From positions 1-16,974 of the forward strand of contig QWOR01000123.1 in NCBI GenBank assembly GCA_003669575.1: a stretch of DNA of 16,974 nt. The letters run 5' to 3'. Shown here piece by piece: positions 1-9,400 of the stretch. Position numbers and translations under genes: made by a program. Source of the DNA: Planctomycetota bacterium (GTDB lineage Bacteria > Planctomycetota > Planctomycetia > Planctomycetales > Planctomycetaceae). Below the pieces are notes generated by a model that searched no databases, was not told the DNA's origin, and was given only the letters and a program-made list of their open reading frames with translations. Each line of letters starts with the position of its first letter. Within the stretch, counting starts at the first letter, position 1.

Positions 1-522
1 ACGGTCCCCGTGATGATCGGCAACCGCAATGCCTGTCGCGGGCTGGCCGAGCAGTTTGACGTTCCGTTCCACAACATCGCCGACGAGTCGGGCGAGCCCG
101 ATTACGACCAGATGGCCCGGCTGATCGACCAGTATGATGTCGACTATGTGGTGCTGGCCCGGTACATGCGGGTGCTGCCCGCGCGGATCTGCTGGGAGTT
201 CGCGGGCGGGCGGATCATCAATCTGCACCACGGGCTGTTGCCGCCGTTCCCGGGTTTCAAGCCGTACAACGATGCCTTCAAGTGCAACATGCTGACCTAC
301 GGAGCGACGATCCACTTCATCGTGCCCGACCTCGATGCTGGCAACCAGATCATCAACCAGAGCACGTTCAGCGTGCCGCCCGGAACGCCGCTCAGCGAGA
401 TCATCCGTATCGGGGAAAGCGACCACGAACCGACGTGTCTTTCAGAGGGGCTCAAGCGGGTGGTCGACCGCGAGGTGGAGTTACACTTCCATCGGGTGGT
501 GAGGACCAAGCCGTTGGGGTGA
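1..522 (+). CDS. purU: Formyltetrahydrofolate deformylase-like protein, C-terminal part (5' end outside window)
   Basis: The reading frame is open from base 1, so about 173 C-terminal residues of a protein usually near 285 residues are present; the N-terminal ACT domain would lie outside the window. What is seen is the formyltransferase-fold catalytic domain: a DYVVLARYMRVLP stretch, then INLHHGLLPPFPGFKPY, then GATIHFIVPDLDAG. The Asn of INLHH, the following His and the Asp of DLDAG match the Asn-His-Asp catalytic set of the GART/PurU fold. PurU hydrolyses 10-formyl-tetrahydrofolate to formate and tetrahydrofolate in the cytoplasm, balancing the one-carbon pool and feeding formate to purine synthesis. 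The LARYMRVLP segment matches PurU better than PurN. The region after DLDAG (GNQIINQSTFSVPPGT) is rather divergent from the E. coli protein, so substrate specificity is inferred, not proven. The phosphatase gene begins 19 nt downstream on the same strand. Confidence 0.8.
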   Translation, partial: TVPVMIGNRNACRGLAEQFDVPFHNIADESGEPDYDQMARLIDQYDVDYVVLARYMRVLPARICWEFAGGRIINLHHGLLPPFPGFKPYNDAFKCNMLTYGATIHFIVPDLDAGNQIINQSTFSVPPGTPLSEIIRIGESDHEPTCLSEGLKRVVDREVELHFHRVVRTKPLG

Positions 523-541
523 ACAGAATGGCGGAGATCCG

Positions 542-1042
542 ATGGCAGATACACCAGTGTATTGGGTGACACCTCGACTCGGCGTAGGGCCGTTTATCTC
601 ACCGGCGAGGGCGATGGCACTCAAAATCGCGGGTGTGACCGATATCCTCAATGTCAGTGATTCACGGACGTTTCCTGAAACATTGGCGGCTGGGTTTCGG
701 TCGGTGATTTGGGTCCCCATCGCTGATTTCGTGCCGATCATCGAAGAGGATTTCATCTCCATCCTCACCGCACTCGACACTATGTTTCTGGCACCTTCTC
801 CTGTGGTATTTGTCCACTGCCTGGCCGGGCATAATCGCTCACCCACGGCAATCTGGCTCTACTTGAGATCGCTGGGAGTCAATGCCGAGGTCGCTCAACA
901 GATGATCGAGCAGGCGTCTCCCAAGTCTGTCGGCGGGAATCCGCTATTGGTCTCTGCTGAGACGACGAATGCCACGATCGCACATCGCCTCTCACGGAGC
1001 AGCGAGACGACCGAGGAATTGCGACGAGTAGTACTTGATTGA
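542..1042 (+). CDS. Dual-specificity-type protein phosphatase (CX5R cysteine phosphatase)
   Basis: This 166-residue cytoplasmic protein has the cysteine phosphatase signature HCLAGHNRS at residues 92-100. C93 would be the nucleophile, R99 the phosphate-binding arginine and S100 the leaving-group-assisting residue. The upstream VPIAD (residues 58-62) sits where the family carries its general-acid Asp, so D62 is the likely candidate. The N-terminus (PRLGVGPFISP, then GVTDILNVSD) matches the opening strands of dual-specificity phosphatases. It should dephosphorylate phospho-Tyr/Ser/Thr proteins or another phosphoester; the substrate is unknown. The ATG at 542 is chosen because GGAG at 533-536 lies 5 nt upstream. 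No signal peptide or membrane segment is visible. It follows the deformylase gene by 19 nt on the same strand and may be co-transcribed, although no functional link is obvious. It converges on the alcohol dehydrogenase gene. Confidence 0.8.
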   Translation: MADTPVYWVTPRLGVGPFISPARAMALKIAGVTDILNVSDSRTFPETLAAGFRSVIWVPIADFVPIIEEDFISILTALDTMFLAPSPVVFVHCLAGHNRSPTAIWLYLRSLGVNAEVAQQMIEQASPKSVGGNPLLVSAETTNATIAHRLSRSSETTEELRRVVLD

Positions 1043-1079
1043 GCTGCGCGGAACTCGTGAGCTTTAGTTTCTGTTTGAA

Positions 1080-2294
1080 TTACAAAGCCCCCTGATAAAT
1101 CGCGAGAACATCCGCTTCCGTAGGTCGTTTGGCAGTCAGCAGCATCAGACGCGTGATGCCGTGAGCCTTCTTGGCCAGCACGGGGAGGTGCTGCGGGGTG
1201 ACGTGCAGTTCGGACAGGCGACCCGGTACGCCGATGCGTTCGCGAAGGGAATCGACGGCCAGGATCGCCGCATCGGCCGCTTCGGTCGGGGTCATGCCCC
1301 GTGTATCGACGCCCATGAACTCCGCGATCTGGCCGAACTCGCGGGTACGTACGTCACTTAGAAATCGCATCACGTGTGGCAGCAGCAACCCGTTCCCCTC
1401 GCCGTGGGTGCAATGCACAGCTCCCCCAATCGGGTACTCCATCGCATGCACCAGCGCGACCCCGCTGTTCGAGAAGGCCAAACCGCCGAGCGTGGCTGCA
1501 AGGGCCATGTCCTCGCGGGCCTGGCGATCCGTCGGCGACTCGACTGCTTTGACCAGTGATCGATGGACCAGCCGGATTGCCTGCTCGGCAAAAATGTCAC
1601 TCAACGGATTCTTTCCCTCATACGCAAACGGCTCGTCGATGGGGAGATCCAGATCCTGAGACAGGGTGTTGGTGAATCCCTCGATCGCATGCGTCAACAC
1701 ATCAATGCCGCTGTCAGCTGTGACCTTGCGAGGGCAGGTGAATGTGAATTCAGGATCGACGATTGCCAGCAGAGGACGCAGGTAGCGGCTCTGGGTACTG
1801 ACCTTCACCGCGTTGTCAGTATCGGTCAGCACCGACGAGTGGGAGACCTCGCTGCCGGTCCCCGCCGTGGTCGGAATCGCCACCAGCGGCACCACCGGAC
1901 CGGGCACCTTATCGAACCCAAAGTAGTCCTTGGGCTGCCCCCCAAAACGAGCTACCACAGCTGTCATCTTGGCCAGGTCGATGTTGCTGCCTCCGCCGAG
2001 CCCAATGATCGCATCGGGTTGCTCGTTCCTGGCCACATCGATGGTACGCTGGGCAGCTGCGACAGAAGGCTCGGGCTCACCTCCGTCAAACAGGATCAGA
2101 GCCACCCCCGCCTGCTTTAACTGGTCGTTCACGGTCTCTGTCAGCGGCAGCCTGGCCAGTACCGGATCGGTCAGAACCATCACCCGCTTCCAGTCGTACC
2201 GACGGGCCGCAGCCCCCAGCTCGCGAATCGCCCCCCATCCAAAGGAGAGTTGACTGCTGGAAGAGAAAGACCAGTGACGTAGCGGGGCGTTCAT
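1080..2294 (-). CDS. Iron-containing alcohol dehydrogenase, hydroxyacid-oxoacid transhydrogenase-like
   Basis: With the start at 2294 this is a 404-residue group III (Fe-dependent) alcohol dehydrogenase, close to the family's usual 380-420. The nucleotide-binding LGGGSNIDLAK is at residues 99-109 and PTTAGTGSEVS at 141-151. The metal ligands expected from FucO-type enzymes are present: D198 and H202 in GIDVLTHAIEG, H283 in VHAMEYP, and H297 in THGEG. Where FucO has a second active-site His (HGMAH), this protein has Tyr (HAMEY, Y287), as in the mitochondrial transhydrogenase ADHFE1 (HGMSYP). The AYEGKNPLSD segment also resembles that branch. It should therefore catalyse NAD(P)-linked, or internally coupled, oxidoreduction of an alcohol or hydroxyacid in the cytosol; the substrate is not predictable. 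The frame stays open upstream to 2462, but those extra 56 residues are Arg-rich, low complexity and unlike the family, so MNAPLRHW is preferred. No convincing Shine-Dalgarno precedes it. Confidence 0.85.
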   Translation of the reverse strand: MNAPLRHWSFSSSSQLSFGWGAIRELGAAARRYDWKRVMVLTDPVLARLPLTETVNDQLKQAGVALILFDGGEPEPSVAAAQRTIDVARNEQPDAIIGLGGGSNIDLAKMTAVVARFGGQPKDYFGFDKVPGPVVPLVAIPTTAGTGSEVSHSSVLTDTDNAVKVSTQSRYLRPLLAIVDPEFTFTCPRKVTADSGIDVLTHAIEGFTNTLSQDLDLPIDEPFAYEGKNPLSDIFAEQAIRLVHRSLVKAVESPTDRQAREDMALAATLGGLAFSNSGVALVHAMEYPIGGAVHCTHGEGNGLLLPHVMRFLSDVRTREFGQIAEFMGVDTRGMTPTEAADAAILAVDSLRERIGVPGRLSELHVTPQHLPVLAKKAHGITRLMLLTAKRPTEADVLAIYQGAL

Positions 2295-2619
2295 GTGGCA
2301 AACCAGAGAATGATGCGAACGAGTCGGCGAAAGACAGCGAACATGCCCGACTTGGAGGGCAGGAGAGGGATGTTCTGGGACGCCCCACCTCGCGCATAAG
2401 TTACCAAGACCGTACGACCGTTGGGAGCGGTGACGATTGCGCTGGCGGTAGCGATTACGCAATCGGCAGCCCTTGACTGACCCGCAAAACTTTCCAGAAG
2501 CAGCTAATCGTCAATGAGCAGCGGCAGAACTCGCCGATGGAATATTCAGCTCTGTTCGATCGGACCCGGCCAACGGTTGGCCCGCCACGAACGTGACAGA
2601 GCCTCTGACAGGTGCGGCC
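2295..2619. other. Intergenic stretch between divergent genes
   Basis: About 325 nt lie between the start of the alcohol dehydrogenase (- strand) and the small + strand ORF. A promoter for the dehydrogenase must lie here or inside the extended - strand frame, but I see no clear -35/-10 pair on either strand. A TTGACT at 2473-2478 on the + strand has no good partner at -10 spacing. No RNA gene, repeat or terminator hairpin was recognised. Confidence 0.4.
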
Positions 2620-2820
2620 ATGAACGCCATCCTTCACTATCCCGCGAACCTCGCTGCTGAACTTCACCAGCTGAAGGTGGATGTCGCAGCGCACTGCCAG
2701 GAGATCGCAGTCGAAGCAACTGCCTTCAAACAGACGCGTGCAGTCTGGTCAGCCCAGGAGCCAGACCTCGCCCGACGCATGAATGCCTTGCGTCAGCGGC
2801 TGGCCAATCTGTTGGCCTAG
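2620..2820 (+). CDS. Hypothetical small protein (66 residues)
   Basis: I do not recognise this ORF. It would encode 66 residues beginning MNAILHYPANLAAELHQLK, rich in Ala, Leu, Gln and Arg, with an amphipathic helical look over most of its length, including ARRMNALRQRLANLLA at the C-terminus. There is one Cys and no signal peptide or membrane segment. The ATG at 2620 is chosen over an in-frame GTG at 2593 because AGGTG at 2610-2614 lies 5 nt before it. It is isolated, with no partner gene within an operon-like distance. The case for coding rests only on the plausible ribosome site and sensible composition; it could equally be a chance ORF in a long intergenic region. Confidence 0.35.
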   Translation: MNAILHYPANLAAELHQLKVDVAAHCQEIAVEATAFKQTRAVWSAQEPDLARRMNALRQRLANLLA

Positions 2821-3035
2821 CGCTAGAGATTCACGCCCCCACTGCGTGCAAGCGATTTACGCTCTTAAAGTTCCGATCCCAAACTCATCAACCAGAGTCG
2901 CAGAAGCGAAATCTCAAGCCACCACGAAAGACACGCAGGGCCGCGGAAGCGAGGATGGGGGTCAGTTGGCCTCCCCCTGCGGACCTCAACGATCTCGGGT
3001 GGTCCATTGATGACGTGAACAATCCCCAACACTCG

Positions 3036-3917
3036 CTATGCCGCCGGGGCAACCTCAGCGACATCCACGCTCACCAGCAGCTGGGGGCTGCTGCCGCCGA
3101 TGTAGACCCCTTTCAGCGGAGCGACATCGGTGTAGTCGCGTCCCCACGCGATGGTGATGTGATCGGTCGACGTGAACTGATTGTTCGTCGGGTCGATATC
3201 GATCCAACCCCACGCACCGCAGTACACCGACATCCACGCGTGCGATGCATCGGCCCCGACGAGCCTTGGCTTTCCGGGTGGGGGCAGGGTCCGCAAATAA
3301 CCACTGACATACCGGGCCGGGATGCCAATCGACCGCAGCATCGAGATCAACAGATGAGCAAAGTCCTGGCACACGCCGCGGCGAATTCGAAATACCTGTT
3401 CCACTGGGGTCGACACCGTGGTCGCAGTGGAGTCGTATTGAAAGTCATCATGAAACCGTTTCATGAGATCGGCGATACACTCGCGGATCAGCCCCCCGGG
3501 AGGAAATGAGGACATCGCGTATTCAGCGAACTCAGCGTTCACCCGGCAGCGGGGAGAATTGAACACGAACTCGAGAGCTGTGAAGTCCTCCTCCGTCTCA
3601 TGGGCGCGTACGGTATCACGCACAGACTCCCATGTCGGTTCCAGAGTCTCGGCAGGGATTGGGGCGAGCACTTCGACATCATTCACCGAAGTCACGACCA
3701 GCTCGTGATATCCCTGGTTGAACGCAAACTGCGTCGTCGTGTTCTGAAAGTAGTCGGTCCGCGTCATGATGATCGACGGGCCAGGAGAAACCTCGATCTG
3801 ATGGTTCAGGCACCTCTGAGTCGGGGTATTGCGTGGTGTCAGCCAAGCCTCGTTGTGACCCACGGAGACTGCTTCGACACTGCGATATTCTGTGCGGTGA
3901 GTAATGCGGTACCTCAT
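3036..3917 (-). CDS. Transglutaminase-like cysteine peptidase with bacterial transglutaminase N-terminal domain
   Basis: This 293-residue protein starts with the beta-rich domain found ahead of bacterial transglutaminase-like enzymes (MRYRITHRTEYRS, residues 1-13). The papain-like transglutaminase core follows at roughly residues 145-250. The catalytic triad is visible: C183 in RRGVCQDFAH, H226 in DASHAW and D242 in DIDPTNN. The ARYVSGYL stretch (201-208) is standard for the family. Such domains can hydrolyse or transfer at peptide or isopeptide bonds; the substrate here is unknown. No signal peptide is seen, so it is probably cytoplasmic. It is the last gene of the five-gene operon. Its ATG overlaps the TAA of the preceding gene by one base (TAATG), and GGAG at 3926-3929 (read on the - strand) lies 8 nt upstream inside that gene, so translation is probably coupled. 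The paralogous core in the 6497-9895 gene suggests sequential or complementary steps on one product. Confidence 0.85.
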   Translation of the reverse strand: MRYRITHRTEYRSVEAVSVGHNEAWLTPRNTPTQRCLNHQIEVSPGPSIIMTRTDYFQNTTTQFAFNQGYHELVVTSVNDVEVLAPIPAETLEPTWESVRDTVRAHETEEDFTALEFVFNSPRCRVNAEFAEYAMSSFPPGGLIRECIADLMKRFHDDFQYDSTATTVSTPVEQVFRIRRGVCQDFAHLLISMLRSIGIPARYVSGYLRTLPPPGKPRLVGADASHAWMSVYCGAWGWIDIDPTNNQFTSTDHITIAWGRDYTDVAPLKGVYIGGSSPQLLVSVDVAEVAPAA

Positions 3918-6475
3918 TAGGGCATCTCCAGATCGGAGTTAATCTGACGCGGGACGCCTGAGTGCAGCAGATACTTATTCGTCAGCACGTCCGAGAGCTG
4001 CTTCAACTGGGGTTCCAGCTCGGTCAGCACTTTCAGGATATGCTCGGTGGACGGGTCTTCCAGATGCTCCGACGCGATCATCCGCACTGCTTGGACCGCA
4101 GACATCACCATACGTCGCTCTTCAGTCCGCAACAACGAACGTGCTTCACCGGGCAGGGCATCCACATGTTCGGCCAGAGCATTCAATTGCGAGGCAATTG
4201 ACCGCGGACAGGTCTCATCAGTCAGGCACAGGTCGAGCACTGCGTTCTGCTGCAAATTGTCCATATACCGCGAACGGTAGGTCATGCGGCAATCGATGAC
4301 TTCCAGAAGTGCCCGCAGCACTGGACGCTCAAGTCGGCTGCGATGCACCAGCAGGCTGCGGAGCAGGCTGGCCGTATCACGCACCCGCTCGATCCGACGC
4401 CCCATATCCATCACGTGCCATGCCGGGCCGCGGATCATGCCATCGTGGATCAAACCACTGACAGCCGCCAGATCGAGAATCACCTGGTTCACGGCATCGA
4501 GCAGATCAATCAGCCCACCCCAACCGGGACAGGCAGCCGACTGATATCTTTCCGATGTCTCGCGCACTTTGCGATAGGTGTCCGGCGACATCCACAGCCG
4601 TTCCAGAGAGGCTAGCCGGTACATCTCGGAGATTGCCGCGGACAGTCCGCGAATCTCATCGACATCCGCCACCATCCGGGGCAAAGCAGACTCCAGCCCT
4701 GGCAGCAATCCCGTCATCGACTCGATTGCAAAGCTGGCCTCGACCTGGCCTTGATCTGCGAGAGCGCGAATCAGGCTTGGCAGTTCCGGCGTATCGGCCG
4801 ACGATTCCGAGGTCAACCGCTCAATCACCGCGCGCAGCAGTCGGCTCAGGAAGTCCGCACGATCCAGAGACTGTCCAAACCAGAAGAGATCGTCGGCCAC
4901 GCGACTCGGGAAGATTGCACTCGTGCGGCGCAACGGGACTGGTTTGTCCTCCGAGGTCAGCAGACTGACAGGATCAACCGGACCATCGGCCAATACCCAG
5001 ACATCCTTGCTGCAAACTCCGGCGGACACTGACAGTTCCATCGGATCGGACGAGAACGCCACACGTGCGAGCCCTCCCGGCATCACCGAGTAATCATCGC
5101 CGTCGGCCACCAGGAAGGTCCGTAGCGCGACATGACCAATCTTCACCTCTCCCCGGTGGAAGATGGGGACCGCCGATCGCTCGATCAGTTCCTGTGCGAC
5201 GTACTGATGCGGCTGGGCCTTGATCTTGTCAACCAGCTGGCGCCGCCCCTCTGCGGACAGCTTCCGAGGCAGGATCTCTTCACTGCCGCTCGCCTGAAAC
5301 GCAGGCTTGATGACCAGCTCGTCGAGATGCTCTCGCACATAAGCCCAGTGCTGCGGGTCCCCGCACCACCAGGTCGGGATCGACGGCAGCAACAGTTCCT
5401 CACCCAGACAGCGACGACTTAGCTCGGGCAGGAATGCCATGAAAATTGGCGATTCCATTAACCCGCTGCCAGGAATATTCGCGATCATTACCTTCTGATC
5501 GCGCAGCACACGCAACAGACCGGGCACGCCATGCGGCTCGCCCCCACCCAGCTCGAGTGGGTCAATCCCGCGCTCCACTCCGCGAGACACGATCACATCG
5601 ATCGGCACCAGTCCCGACAGGGTCTTCAGGTAGACGCGATGGTCACGGACCGCGAGGTCCGCCCCCTCGACCAGGGAATACCCCAGGTACCGCGCGAGAT
5701 AGACATCCTCAAAGTAGTACGGATACTTCGCCCCCGGTGACAGCAGCACAATGCGAGGCGTTTCGGAAAGTCGATTTCCAAGCAGACGGAGTGTGTTCTG
5801 GGTTCGCAAAAAGAACGAGGCCAGCCGATGGACTGGCTGTTCGTGCATTGTGGGCGGAATCGTCCGTGAGGCGACGATCCGGTTCTCCAGTGCGAAAGCT
5901 GCCCCGGCGGGAGACTCCGACCGGTCAGCCATGACGAACCACTGACCGCTCTGGTCCTTCGCCAGTTCCGCAGCTGCGGAGACGATCGACGGGCCGAACT
6001 GATGCAGTCCGGCGAATGGTCGATGGTATCCGGGATTCGCAAACAACACTTCCGGAGGCAGTGCCCCGAAGCGGATGAGTGAGCGTTCCCCATGGCAGTC
6101 GCGCACAATCCAGTTCAGCAGATTGGCCCGCTGTTTGAGCCCGGCCTCCAAAGTTCGCCATTGCTCGGCGTCAATAATGTAAGGCAGCAGGTCAAGCTGC
6201 CATGGTCGCTGGGCCCGCGTCCCCTCGTGAAAGACGTTGAAGGTCACGCCGTTCTCGGAGATGAGCAGATCCGCTTGAGAAGATCGATGGACGAATTCGG
6301 CCAGCGGGATGCGCTGAGCGGCGTCAATCAATGGCTTCCAGGCCGGACGGGGATTGCCCGCCGGGTCGAATGCCTCGTTATAGACAGAGGACGGAGCCGC
6401 GACCGGTATGGTCAGCGACGATTCCAGCGGAGTGACAGTCGACATCAACAACCTGTTGGGGAACGCTTTCTTCAC
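3917..6475 (-). CDS. Fusion of circularly permuted ATP-grasp domain and alpha-E domain
   Basis: This 852-residue protein is a two-part fusion. Residues about 40-500 are a circularly permuted ATP-grasp ligase domain: LLSPGAKYPYYFEDVYLARY (244-263), IANIPGSG (331-338), DELVIKPAF (385-393) and MPGGLARVAF (465-474). Residues about 523-840 are an alpha-E helical domain, beginning FPSRVADDLFWFGQSLDRAD (522-541). ATP-grasp enzymes join a carboxylate to an amine via an acyl phosphate. Alpha-E is a helical domain of unknown role that repeatedly accompanies these ligases. Compared with the 10954-12435 paralogue, the Gly-rich GGYG loop after the KP lysine is replaced by SGSE, VLEDN becomes VMADR, and DLRPF becomes ALRTF. 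The alpha-E signature ERAE is DRAD. This copy may therefore be a divergent or regulatory partner rather than a standard ligase. The start is GTG at 6475, supported by GGGAGGAG at 6483-6490 (- strand) 7 nt upstream. The preceding gene ends 21 nt before. Confidence 0.85.
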   Translation of the reverse strand: MKKAFPNRLLMSTVTPLESSLTIPVAAPSSVYNEAFDPAGNPRPAWKPLIDAAQRIPLAEFVHRSSQADLLISENGVTFNVFHEGTRAQRPWQLDLLPYIIDAEQWRTLEAGLKQRANLLNWIVRDCHGERSLIRFGALPPEVLFANPGYHRPFAGLHQFGPSIVSAAAELAKDQSGQWFVMADRSESPAGAAFALENRIVASRTIPPTMHEQPVHRLASFFLRTQNTLRLLGNRLSETPRIVLLSPGAKYPYYFEDVYLARYLGYSLVEGADLAVRDHRVYLKTLSGLVPIDVIVSRGVERGIDPLELGGGEPHGVPGLLRVLRDQKVMIANIPGSGLMESPIFMAFLPELSRRCLGEELLLPSIPTWWCGDPQHWAYVREHLDELVIKPAFQASGSEEILPRKLSAEGRRQLVDKIKAQPHQYVAQELIERSAVPIFHRGEVKIGHVALRTFLVADGDDYSVMPGGLARVAFSSDPMELSVSAGVCSKDVWVLADGPVDPVSLLTSEDKPVPLRRTSAIFPSRVADDLFWFGQSLDRADFLSRLLRAVIERLTSESSADTPELPSLIRALADQGQVEASFAIESMTGLLPGLESALPRMVADVDEIRGLSAAISEMYRLASLERLWMSPDTYRKVRETSERYQSAACPGWGGLIDLLDAVNQVILDLAAVSGLIHDGMIRGPAWHVMDMGRRIERVRDTASLLRSLLVHRSRLERPVLRALLEVIDCRMTYRSRYMDNLQQNAVLDLCLTDETCPRSIASQLNALAEHVDALPGEARSLLRTEERRMVMSAVQAVRMIASEHLEDPSTEHILKVLTELEPQLKQLSDVLTNKYLLHSGVPRQINSDLEMP

Positions 6476-6482
6476 GGTGACG

Positions 6483-6490
6483 CTCCTCCC
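6483..6490 (-). promoter_or_regulatory. Strong Shine-Dalgarno for the ATP-grasp/alpha-E fusion
   Basis: Read on the - strand this is GGGAGGAG followed by 7 nt and a GTG. It decides the start at 6475 over the internal ATG ten codons later (6445). Confidence 0.7.
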
Positions 6491-6496
6491 GGTTCA

Positions 6497-9400
6497 TTAC
6501 CGTCTGGAACCGCCACAAGTTGGAGCTAGACGCAGATCGAGGGTAAACGGGAACTCGCGGTTCGGATCTTCGGAACGAACCGTGACCTGCCCCCCCGAAT
6601 GGCCATGTTTGAGGAACCTCGCCGCTCGGCGACATTCCGCTTCCAGTGCATTCACTGGATAGCTCCCGGGGTTGAGGCCCCCCGGATGATCGACATGGTA
6701 TCGGCATCCCCCGATTGATCGTTGCTGCCAGAGATCGACAATATCGAATGTCAGTGGAGTCTGAACAGGGATCGTCGGGTGTAAACAGCTGGGCGGTTGC
6801 CAGGCTCGATAACGCACCCCCGCAAAAAACTCACCCGCCACTCCCGTGGGATGCAGTGGAACCTGGCGTCCGTTGCAGGTGACGGCGTAACGAGTCGATG
6901 TCAGACCGGAGAGGTGGACCTGCAACCGCTCGACCGAGGAATCCACATAACGCGTCGTGGCCCCACCGGCGGGCTCCTCTCCGAGGACATACCAAGGCTC
7001 AATCGCAGTCCTCACCTCCAGCCGGATGCCATCGTAGGTGACCTCGCCGATCATGGGACAACGAAACTCCAGATGCGGAGCAAACCAGTCCCACTCGAAA
7101 TCGAATCCCGACCGTCGCAGGTCACTCAGTACATCGAGCATGTCCCGCTTGAGCGGAATCGGCAGCATGAAGCGGTCATGCAGCGTAGTCCCCCAGCGGA
7201 TCAGCGGTTCGCGATATGGGTTTTCCCAGAACCACGCCACCAGGGCTCGTACCAGCAGCTGCTGTGTCAGGCTCATCTCGGCATGGGGAGGCATCTCAAA
7301 TCCGCGCAGCTCGACCAGTCCGAGTCGGCCGGTGGAGCTGTCCGGGGAGTAGAGCTTATCGATGCAGATTTCCGCCCGATGGGTGTTCCCCGTCATGTCG
7401 ACCATCAGGTTCCGGAAGACCCGGTCGACCAGCCACGGAGGCACATGGCCCCCCTCGGGAATCTCGGAGCAGGCGATCTCCAGTTCATAGATCGAATCGC
7501 GACGACCTTCATCAGCTCGCGGAGCCTGACTCGTCGGACCGATGAACTGCCCGGAAAACAGGTACGACAGTGACGGATGATTGTTCCAGTATGCGATGAG
7601 GCTGCGGAGCACATCGGGCCGACGCAGGAAGGGGCTGTCCTGGGGGGTCGCACCACCGAGTACGATATGGTTACCGCCACCGGTTCCCGCGTGCTTGCCA
7701 TCGAGCTGGAACTTTTCCGTCCCCAGTCGCGAAAGCCGGGCGTCCTCGTACAGGCCGGTGGTAATATCGCACAGCTGCTCCCAGTCCCGGGCAGGCTGAA
7801 CGTTGACCTCAATGACACCGGGATCGGGTGTCACCTTGAGAATTTGCAGGCGATGATCGACAGGGGGCAGGTAACCCTCGATGACCACCGGTTGCTGACG
7901 CTCTTCCGCAACCAGTTCGATGTATCCAATCAGATCGAGGTAGTCCTCCAACCGGGCCACCGGCGGCATAAAGATGTGCAACAGACCGCCACGCGGCTCG
8001 ATACACAGAGCAGTCGTAACAACGCGAGAGGGGACAACCTTCGGAGGAGGGGTCTTCTCTTCCAGCATGCGCAAGTCACGCCGACTCTCTGATGACCAGC
8101 GTCGAATGCCATTCTCATGATCGCCACGCTGCTGACCAGTGATCGATGTGGCGAGCGACTCCTCCGCCATCATCGCCCGCGCCCGGTTGCGGATCTCCTG
8201 GTAACCCGGCAACGGATGTCGATCGGCCAGAGGATCAATGGCATAGATCGCGTCAGCTTCGACAGCCCCGACTGGTAGTGACTCCAGCGGCAATCGCAAT
8301 CCAATCGGAGAATCGCCGGGAATGAGGAAGAGTCGTTCCGACCTCAGCGGCCAGGGGCCAGTCGCCCAATTGGCATTCCCCTGCCACCAGGCACGAGTGA
8401 GCGGCAACGCATAACCGACCGGACGGCTGAGACCCGTTTCCAGTATTCGCGACAGTCGACGGCGATCCTCATCGGCATCCAGGTCATACTCACGAGGATC
8501 GACATTGACCGGCAATCGGCGTTCCTGGGACAGAGTATGCCAGACATCCTCGTAGGCTGGCCGCATGAAGCGTCCGTCGACACCCATGTGGTCGGCCAGT
8601 TCGACGAGGAACTCACCCGCGTCTTCAATCGCGGCATCACCGGAGATCGAAGGGTCGGCCAACAGCTTCGGGTTCGACCAGATGGGTTCGCCATCCGTAC
8701 GCCACAGGCAGCTGTATGCCCATCGTGGAAGTGGTTCGCCGGGATACCATTTGCCCTGACCGTAATGCAGCATCCCCCCTGGTGCGAATCGCCTTCTCAG
8801 GCGATGAATCAAATGACCTGACAGTCGCTGCTTGTTGATTCCGACGGCTGCAGTGTTCCATTCGGCACCTTCCATATCGTCGATCGAGACAAAGGTTGGC
8901 TCACCTCCCATGGTGAGTCGGACATCATTCTGCTCCAGATGGTCATCGACCTTGTGGCCTAACTGACAGATCGACTTCCATTGGCTTTCGGTGTAGGGTT
9001 TCGTGACTCGCGGATCTTCATGCACCCGGGTCACGGACATGTCGAAGTGGAACTCGGTCTCACACTTTCCGAGAGGTCCCGAGATCGGCGCAGCTGTACT
9101 CGGATCGGGCGTTGCCGCCAGCGGCAGGTGGCCTTCACTGGTGAACAGTCCCGACGTGGGGTCGAGGCCCACCCAGCCAGCACCGGGCAGAAAGACTTCG
9201 CACCACGCATGCAGATCGGTGAAGTCTTCCGCAGGCCCCGAGGGACCATCGAGGGAGGGAATGTCCGCCGTTAGTTGAATCAGATAGCCCGACACGAACC
9301 TCGCGGCGAGTCCGATGCGGCGGAGCAACTGCACGAGCAGCCAAGCCGTATCGCGGCATGATCCACAACGCTTCTCCAGCGTCACTTCAGGGGTCTGAAC

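Noticed and set aside
1043..1079. Bidirectional terminator between convergent genes
   Set aside because: The 37-nt gap has no convincing inverted repeat, only weak 3-4 bp pairings.
2295..2462. N-terminal extension of the alcohol dehydrogenase to 2462
   Set aside because: The added 56 residues are Arg-rich and low complexity. The family begins near MNAPLRHW, and the total length is normal only with the shorter start.
2455..2694. 79-codon - strand ORF
   Set aside because: It has no recognisable features or ribosome site, its composition is unusual, and it overlaps the more plausible + strand small ORF.
2957..2977. GGGGG/CCCCC hairpin as terminator of the - strand operon
   Set aside because: The stem is only 5 bp with an 11-nt loop and no U-tract follows on either strand, so it cannot be called a terminator.
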